Below, piece by piece: positions 1-3,432 of a stretch of 6,101 nt of DNA (positions within the stretch are counted from its first letter, which is position 1; each line of letters begins with the position of its first letter). A program made the position numbers and the translations under genes. The DNA is from Alphaproteobacteria bacterium. Lineage in GTDB: Bacteria; Pseudomonadota; Alphaproteobacteria; Rhizobiales; Aestuariivirgaceae. The notes below the pieces were generated by a model that did not search any database, was not told where the DNA came from, and worked only from the letters and a program-made list of their open reading frames with translations. The stretch covers positions 1-6,101 of the forward strand of contig JAHEJE010000182.1 of assembly GCA_024639035.1 (NCBI GenBank). Reading direction: 5' to 3'.

Positions 1-58
1 GGGGTGCGGCGGTGTCTTGTCCGGCACCGGCCATCATCATATCGGTCCGCTCACCCAT
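1..58 (-). CDS. Possible start of a gene running off the left edge (unidentified)
   Basis: An open frame on the minus strand begins at an ATG at 56-58 and reads MGERTDMMMAGAGQDTAAP to the window edge without a stop. Three further in-frame ATGs lie at 32-40, the first preceded by a weak GGTGAG nine bases upstream. Only 19 residues are visible, so no family can be named from sequence. Context is the main reason to list it: it lies on the same strand, downstream of the TAXI binding-protein gene, where the fused TRAP membrane subunit is often encoded. Against it, the start overlaps repetitive intergenic sequence, and a 19-codon open frame is easily random in GC-rich DNA. If real, the start could be either ATG group. 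Confidence 0.25.
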   Translation of the reverse strand, partial: MGERTDMMMAGAGQDTAAP

Positions 59-123
59 AGCCATTTCCGCTTCGCCGTTGCGCCGCATCGTGCGGTGTCG
101 CGCTGGGTCCTCGGGTCAAGCCC

Positions 124-282
124 ACTGCTGTCCGGTTTAGCAGTGAAGTCTCCTTCCCCCAGAAAGGGGGAGGGAACATGTCGAGCGATATCGATTGCAT
201 GTCCAGCAAATGAGCATTCCACTTTAGCGCTTGATCTTGAACGGTATATTACAATCGTCACGAAGTTAGACCGGACAGCAGT
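124..282. mobile_element. MITE-like non-autonomous element, ~159 bp
   Basis: The ends are inverted repeats: ACTGCTGTCCGGT at 124-136 matches the reverse complement of 270-282 exactly over 13 bases, and 16 of 18 if extended inward (next bases TTAGC versus CTAAC). Flanking them is a direct repeat of 11 bases with one mismatch, GGGTCAAGCCC (113-123) and GGGTCACGCCC (283-293), which looks like a target-site duplication. The interior has no transposase gene. Its right half (about 195-270) is visibly richer in A and T than the surroundings, and its left half holds a G/C hairpin. The TIR, duplication and small non-coding interior together fit a miniature element moved in trans by a related insertion sequence. 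An 11-base duplication would suit an IS4-type transposase, but the parent family is not established. The exact boundary is uncertain by two or three bases because CCC/GGG lies at the junctions. Confidence 0.6.
151..175. repeat. C/G-rich hairpin inside the small element
   Basis: TCCTTCCCCC (151-160) and GGGGGAGGGA (166-175) form a stem with one mismatch and a five-base loop. On the minus strand it reads TTCCCTCCCCC...GGGGGAAGG, close to the hairpins at 3282-3302 and 3393-3415. It appears to be a member of the same short repeat family, carried within or inserted into the MITE-like element. No poly-T tract follows, so a terminator role is not evident. Confidence 0.5.
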
Positions 283-346
283 GGGTCACGCCCGATGACG
301 ACAGTAGTGCCACGTCCTGAGATGGCCATCTTCGCCCCATCGCCAC

Positions 347-370
347 CCCTAACCCTTGCAAGAGTGAGGG
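347..370 (-). terminator. Imperfect palindrome after the TAXI gene; possible terminator
   Basis: CCCTAACCCTTG (347-358) is followed directly by CAAGAGTGAGGG (359-370). The two halves pair at 10 of 12 positions plus one G-U pair on the minus-strand transcript. It begins about 10 bases past the TAXI stop codon. Its surroundings on the minus strand (GTTTCCCTCACTC...GGGTTAGGGGTGG) resemble a degenerate copy of the hairpin at 3393-3415 (GTTCCCCTCCCCC...GGGGTTAGGGGTGGGG). There is no U-tract, so intrinsic termination is uncertain. It may simply stabilise the 3' end or be a decayed repeat. Confidence 0.35.
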
Positions 371-380
371 AAACAGGCTG

Positions 381-1343
381 TTACATCTGCGCGTCGGTGA
401 GGGCGATGCCGGCTTCCTTGTAGTAGCGGGCGGCGCCGGGGTGGATCTTGCCGGTGATGTTGGCCATCAGCCCGGTGTCTACGCCGTTCCACCAGGCGGC
501 CGCGGCGCCCATCTTGTCTTTCTGCTGCCAATAGGTCTTGGTGAGCTGGTAGGCGGTTTCGTCTGCCATGGCGGTGGTGGTGTAGGCAACCACCGGCAGC
601 GAGGTGGTGACGATGTCGGCATCCTGTCCGGCATAGGTGCCGGCCGGAATGACCAGCCTGGTGCGCTTGGTCTGGGCGATCTGGTCGTCGTTCAGCGACA
701 GCACGGTCACACCGGTCGAGGCGGCGGCCTCGATGACGTTCGGGGCAGGATACGAACCGGCGGTGACGAAGCCGTCGATCTGGCCGTTCTTGAGGGCCGG
801 AACGGCGTTCGACAGTTCCACGTCGGCCAGGTCGACCTTGCCTTCGAGACCGAACAGCTTGAGGTATTTCGCACCCTCGCGGGCGCCGAACGAGCCTTTG
901 CCGAGGAGGATCTTCTTGCCCTCGAGCCCGGCGAAATCGGTGATGCCGCTGTCGGCGCGGACGACGAAATGCATGGTCAGCGAGGGGATCGGGAACAGGG
1001 CGCGGATGTCGTTGAACTTGGGATCGGACTTGTCCTTGAACATCGCCTTGCCGCCCTGCGCCAGCCTGACCAGCACCGGCGGGGTGGTGAACACGTAGTC
1101 GCCGCCGCGGGCGCGGGTTTCCATGACGTTCTGGACCGAGCCCTGGCTCTCCTCGACGGTGACGATGATGTCGCCGTTCGAGCCGGCCTTCATGGCTTCG
1201 GCGATCTGTACCGCCATCTGGTAATAGGACGACGTCGATTTGGCCGACTTGTAGGTGACGCGGGTTTCGGCGCTGGCCGAGGCGATCAGCCCGACGCCGA
1301 TGGCGGCGGTCAGGCACAGGGTTTTCAAGGTGGTGTTGATCAT
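381..1343 (-). CDS. TAXI-family TRAP transporter solute-binding protein
   Basis: This 320-residue protein is the periplasmic ligand-capture subunit of a TAXI-type TRAP transporter, which in known systems delivers small organic acids to a fused membrane permease driven by an ion gradient. Residues 1-25 form a Sec signal peptide: Lys7, a hydrophobic stretch (8-21) and an ASASA|E cleavage site. There is no usable lipobox, so it should be a soluble periplasmic protein. The mature part shows the family layout: SYYQMAVQIAEAM (39-51), SVQNVMETRARGGDYVFTTPPVL (69-91, the first-lobe ligand region), LGKGSFGAREGAKYL (147-161, the counterpart of the GxxGSGT loop), LSNAVPALKNGQIDGFV (177-193), VIPAGTYAGQDADIVT (231-246) and HPGAARYYKEAG (301-312). 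Length is normal for the family. The start is supported by GGAG seven bases upstream. It lies 80 bases downstream of yjbQ on the same strand. No permease is visible unless it starts at 1-58. Family assignment is secure; the ligand cannot be told. Confidence 0.93.
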   Translation of the reverse strand: MINTTLKTLCLTAAIGVGLIASASAETRVTYKSAKSTSSYYQMAVQIAEAMKAGSNGDIIVTVEESQGSVQNVMETRARGGDYVFTTPPVLVRLAQGGKAMFKDKSDPKFNDIRALFPIPSLTMHFVVRADSGITDFAGLEGKKILLGKGSFGAREGAKYLKLFGLEGKVDLADVELSNAVPALKNGQIDGFVTAGSYPAPNVIEAAASTGVTVLSLNDDQIAQTKRTRLVIPAGTYAGQDADIVTTSLPVVAYTTTAMADETAYQLTKTYWQQKDKMGAAAAWWNGVDTGLMANITGKIHPGAARYYKEAGIALTDAQM

Positions 1344-1350
1344 GCGGGGT

Positions 1351-1354
1351 CTCC
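1351..1354 (-). promoter_or_regulatory. Ribosome binding site of the TAXI gene
   Basis: GGAG on the minus strand, seven bases before the ATG at 1341-1343. It fixes the start directly in front of the signal peptide. This is the only clear Shine-Dalgarno sequence seen before a gene start in the window. Confidence 0.6.
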
Positions 1355-1420
1355 GGGCGGGTGAGCAAATTCAAGGCGGCCAAGTTATCGGAGCGATCTG
1401 AGCGAGTCCAGTATCGTCGG

Positions 1421-1840
1421 TCAGTCGCCGATCACATGCAGCATCACCCGGCGACGGTGCGGGCGGGTGCGGTGTTCGAACAGGTAGATGCCCTGCCAGG
1501 TGCCCAATGCCATGGCGCCATCTCCGACCGGAATGGTGAGCGAGTTGGCGGTCAGCGCACCCTTGATGTGGGCCGGCATGTCGTCGGGGCCTTCCGATGT
1601 GTGGCGCAGCCAGCTCAGGGCCTCCGGCACAAGGCGCGAAAAAAACTCCTGGAGATCGGCCTGAACGTCCGGGTCGGCGTTTTCCTGGATGATCACAGAA
1701 GCCGAGGTGTGGCGGCAGAACACGGTGATGAGGCCGGTACGGATACCGCTGTCACGAACGAACCCGGCGACCGGCCGGGTGATCTCGTAGAGCCCCTGCC
1801 CCGCCGTTTCGACGGTCAGTTCACGCTGTGCCTGGTGCAT
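1421..1840 (-). CDS. yjbQ: YjbQ family protein (UPF0047), thiamine-phosphate synthase-like
   Basis: From the ATG at 1838-1840 this encodes 139 residues, close to E. coli YjbQ (138). The family is a small trimeric fold; E. coli YjbQ has been reported to give weak thiamine-phosphate synthase activity when thiE is missing, but its normal role is unresolved. The signature is complete: CRHTSASVIIQENADP (42-57), with the conserved His-Thr-Ser and Glu-Asn; HTSEGPDDMPAHIK (80-93), with the second His pair; then SLTIPVGDGAMALGTWQGIYLFEHR (100-124). Residues of the putative metal/anion site (His44, His91, His123) are present. A GTG at 1847-1849 would add Met-Pro-Phe (142 residues); neither start has a Shine-Dalgarno sequence, and I prefer the ATG for its length match. 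The gene is divergent from gltX and co-directional with the TAXI gene. The family call is firm; a thiamine role here is not shown by context. Confidence 0.93.
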   Translation of the reverse strand: MHQAQRELTVETAGQGLYEITRPVAGFVRDSGIRTGLITVFCRHTSASVIIQENADPDVQADLQEFFSRLVPEALSWLRHTSEGPDDMPAHIKGALTANSLTIPVGDGAMALGTWQGIYLFEHRTRPHRRRVMLHVIGD

Positions 1841-1923
1841 GAAGGGCACAATAGCGGCTGGCGGCGCAGTTGGCGATATGTCGTGCTTGTACTCCGGCGC
1901 GGCGTCCTCTAAACCGCACAGCC

Positions 1924-3267
1924 ATGACGATACGTGTCCGCTTTGCCCCGTCGCCGACGGGGCGCATCCATATCGGCAATGCCCGTACCGCGATCCTCAA
2001 CTGGCTGTTCGCCAGAAAGGCCGGCGGCGAATTCATCCTGCGGTTCGACGATACCGACCGGGCGCGGTCGCGGGCGGAATTCGCCGACGGCATCTCTGAG
2101 GATCTTGCATGGCTTGGCATCGCGCCCGACATCGTGCAGCACCAGTCGAAGCGTTTTGCCCTGTATGATGCGGCGGCGGAACAACTCAAGGATGGCGGCC
2201 GGCTCTATGCCTGTTACGAAACGCCGGACGAACTGGAGCGCAAACGCAAGCGGCAGTTGGCGCGCGGCAAACCGCCGGTCTATGACCGGGCCGGGCTGAA
2301 CCTCTCTGACGAGGACCGGGCGAAGCTTGAAGCCGAGGGCCGCACACCGCACTGGCGCTTCAAGCTCAGCGCGCGCGCAGTTGTGTTCGACGACCTGGTG
2401 CGCGGTGAGCAATCGTTCGACCTGACCAGCGTGTCCGACCCGGTGCTGATCCGCGGCGACGGCAGCTATCTGTACACTCTGCCCTCGGTGGTCGATGACA
2501 TGGACATGGGCGTCAGCCACGTCATTCGCGGCGAGGACCATGTGACCAACGCGGCGGTGCAGGTCGACCTGTTCGAAGCACTCGGCGGCACGGCGCCGGC
2601 CTTTGCCCACCACAGCCTGCTGACTGGTGCCGACGGCAAGGGGCTGTCCAAACGCCTCGGGTCGCTCTCGATCGAGGCGCTGCGGGCGGCCGGGCTTGAA
2701 GCCATGGCGGTGGTCTCGCATGCCGCCCTCGTCGGGACCTCGGACGCCATCGTGCCGCATCATGATATGGGCGGCCTGATCGACAGTTTCGATCTCGGCA
2801 AGCTGTCGCGGGCGCCGGCGCGGTTCGATGAAGCCGAACTGGCCAACCTGAATGCCCGGTTGCTGCATGAAACACCCTACAGCGAGATTGCCGGGCGGCT
2901 TGCCGCACTTGGCTGCGATGCCGGTGAGGCGTTCTGGCTGGTGGCCAGGCAGAACATCTCCAAGCTCGCCGATATCTCGCAGTGGCATGAGGTGACCTAT
3001 GGCGAGATCGACCCGGTGATTGCTGCCGATGACCTTGCCTTCGTGACAGGCGCGGTTGACGCCCTGCCGGATGGTGCGTTCGATGAAACCACCTGGAAGA
3101 CCTGGACCTCGGCCGTCAAGGAGAGCAGTGGCCGCAAGGGCAAGGCCCTGTTCATGCCGCTGCGCCTGGCGCTGACTGGCCTCGACCACGGCCCCGAACT
3201 GGCCCGTCTGCTGCCGCTGATCGGGCGCGACAGGGCGATTGAGCGATTGACGACAGGAAGCGGGTAG
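1924..3267 (+). CDS. gltX: Glutamyl-tRNA synthetase (GltX2-type)
   Basis: A class I aminoacyl-tRNA synthetase of 447 residues that attaches glutamate to tRNA in the cytoplasm. The start RVRFAPSPTGRIHIGNARTA carries the HIGH-type motif as HIGN (16-19), followed by FILRFDDTD (37-45). WRFKL (144-148), SDPVLIRGDGSYLYTLPSVVDD (171-192) and RGEDHVTNA (202-210) line the active site. The second signature, KLSKR in E. coli, is GLSKR here (240-244). The C-terminal anticodon-binding region ends with GRKGKALFMPLRLALTG (403-419). The zinc-binding cysteine cluster of E. coli GluRS is absent; only Cys97 remains in that stretch. Its length and GLSKRLGSLSI resemble the shorter of the two GluRS types that many alphaproteobacteria carry. 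In such organisms one GluRS often also charges tRNA-Gln for the GatCAB pathway, but specificity cannot be read here. An in-frame TTG at 1870 would add 18 residues, but the ATG sits exactly where homologues begin. No Shine-Dalgarno sequence precedes it. Confidence 0.96.
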   Translation: MTIRVRFAPSPTGRIHIGNARTAILNWLFARKAGGEFILRFDDTDRARSRAEFADGISEDLAWLGIAPDIVQHQSKRFALYDAAAEQLKDGGRLYACYETPDELERKRKRQLARGKPPVYDRAGLNLSDEDRAKLEAEGRTPHWRFKLSARAVVFDDLVRGEQSFDLTSVSDPVLIRGDGSYLYTLPSVVDDMDMGVSHVIRGEDHVTNAAVQVDLFEALGGTAPAFAHHSLLTGADGKGLSKRLGSLSIEALRAAGLEAMAVVSHAALVGTSDAIVPHHDMGGLIDSFDLGKLSRAPARFDEAELANLNARLLHETPYSEIAGRLAALGCDAGEAFWLVARQNISKLADISQWHEVTYGEIDPVIAADDLAFVTGAVDALPDGAFDETTWKTWTSAVKESSGRKGKALFMPLRLALTGLDHGPELARLLPLIGRDRAIERLTTGSG

Positions 3268-3281
3268 CAGCGCCTGGTTCG

Positions 3282-3302
3282 CCCTCCCCCTTGCGGGGAG
3301 GG
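3282..3302 (+). terminator. G/C hairpin downstream of gltX, likely transcript end
   Basis: CCCTCCCC (3282-3289) and GGGGAGGG (3295-3302) form a perfect eight-pair stem with a five-base loop CTTGC, 15 bases after the gltX stop. No T-run follows, so it is not a textbook intrinsic terminator. A second small hairpin, CGGTGC-GTA-GCACCG, follows at 3307-3321. Position at a convergent gene end supports a role in termination or 3'-end protection. Confidence 0.45.
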
Positions 3303-3306
3303 TGGG

Positions 3307-3321
3307 CGGTGCGTAGCACCG
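3307..3321 (+). repeat. Small hairpin CGGTGC/GCACCG
   Basis: A perfect six-pair stem (3307-3312 with 3316-3321) around the loop GTA, immediately after the gltX hairpin. A related GGCACCG occurs at 3369-3375 within the same spacer. It is probably part of the repeat unit rather than an independent signal. Confidence 0.4.
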
Positions 3322-3392
3322 GCCGGGTGGGGTATGGGCGGGGCAAAGGTTGCATTGTCATGCCGGTCGGCACCGCTGCTCCCCACCCCTAA

Positions 3393-3415
3393 CCCCTCCC
3401 CACAAGGGGGAGGGG
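3393..3415 (-). terminator. G/C hairpin downstream of the RND gene
   Basis: CCCCTCCCC (3393-3401) and GGGGAGGGG (3407-3415) make a perfect nine-pair stem with a five-base loop. On the minus strand it starts 17 bases past the RND stop codon, mirroring the gltX hairpin in the opposite orientation. The sequence following it on the minus strand (TTAGGGGTGGGG) is not a U-tract. Confidence 0.45.
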
Positions 3416-3432
3416 AACAGGGCGCGCCTTGC

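Larger units (their letters stand above)
106..300. repeat. Palindromic intergenic repeat, split by an insertion
   Basis: The left arm GGTCCTCGGG (106-115) and right arm CCCGATGACG (291-300) are inverted copies with 8 of 10 positions complementary, but they are separated by about 170 bases. Removing 124-282 and one copy of the flanking 11-base direct repeat brings them together around a five-base loop TCAAG. That gives a compact palindrome of the kind scattered between genes in many alphaproteobacteria. The adjoining sequence to the left (about 59-105) probably belongs to the same dispersed repeat, judged from general resemblance only. Confidence 0.5.
3282..3415. repeat. Inverted repeat filling the gltX/RND convergent spacer
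   Basis: The outer ends CCCTCCCCCTTG (3282-3293) and CAAGGGGGAGGG (3403-3414) are perfect 12-base inverted copies. Inside them GGGTGGGG (3325-3332) pairs with CCCCACCC (3381-3388). The 134-base unit could fold as one large cruciform or as separate hairpins. It occupies most of the spacer between two genes ending towards each other. No coding potential is seen. Confidence 0.6.

Noticed and set aside
17..298. 93-residue open frame on the plus strand (and a 74-residue one opposite, 37-261)
   Set aside because: Both run straight through the palindromic repeat, the small element and its hairpin. The start codon of the first is TTG without a ribosome site, and the protein has no recognisable feature.
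349..1383. 344-residue minus-strand frame overlapping the TAXI gene in another frame
   Set aside because: It is rich in Arg, His and Pro, as expected from a shifted GC-rich frame, and it covers a gene with a complete signal peptide and family motifs.
1384..1411. Possible promoter for the TAXI gene (CTGGAC, 16 bases, GATAAC on the minus strand)
   Set aside because: The match to consensus is weak and such pairs are easy to find by chance. It could be real, since the yjbQ-TAXI gap is 80 bases, but I cannot support it from sequence alone.
1870..1923. Upstream TTG extension of gltX by 18 residues
   Set aside because: The extension (AICRACTPARRPLNRTA) is unlike any GluRS N-terminus, and the ATG at 1924 directly precedes the conserved RVRFAPSPTG start.
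1909..3189. 426-residue minus-strand frame opposite gltX
   Set aside because: Long antisense frames are common opposite GC-rich genes. The sequence shows no family motifs, while the plus strand encodes a full synthetase.
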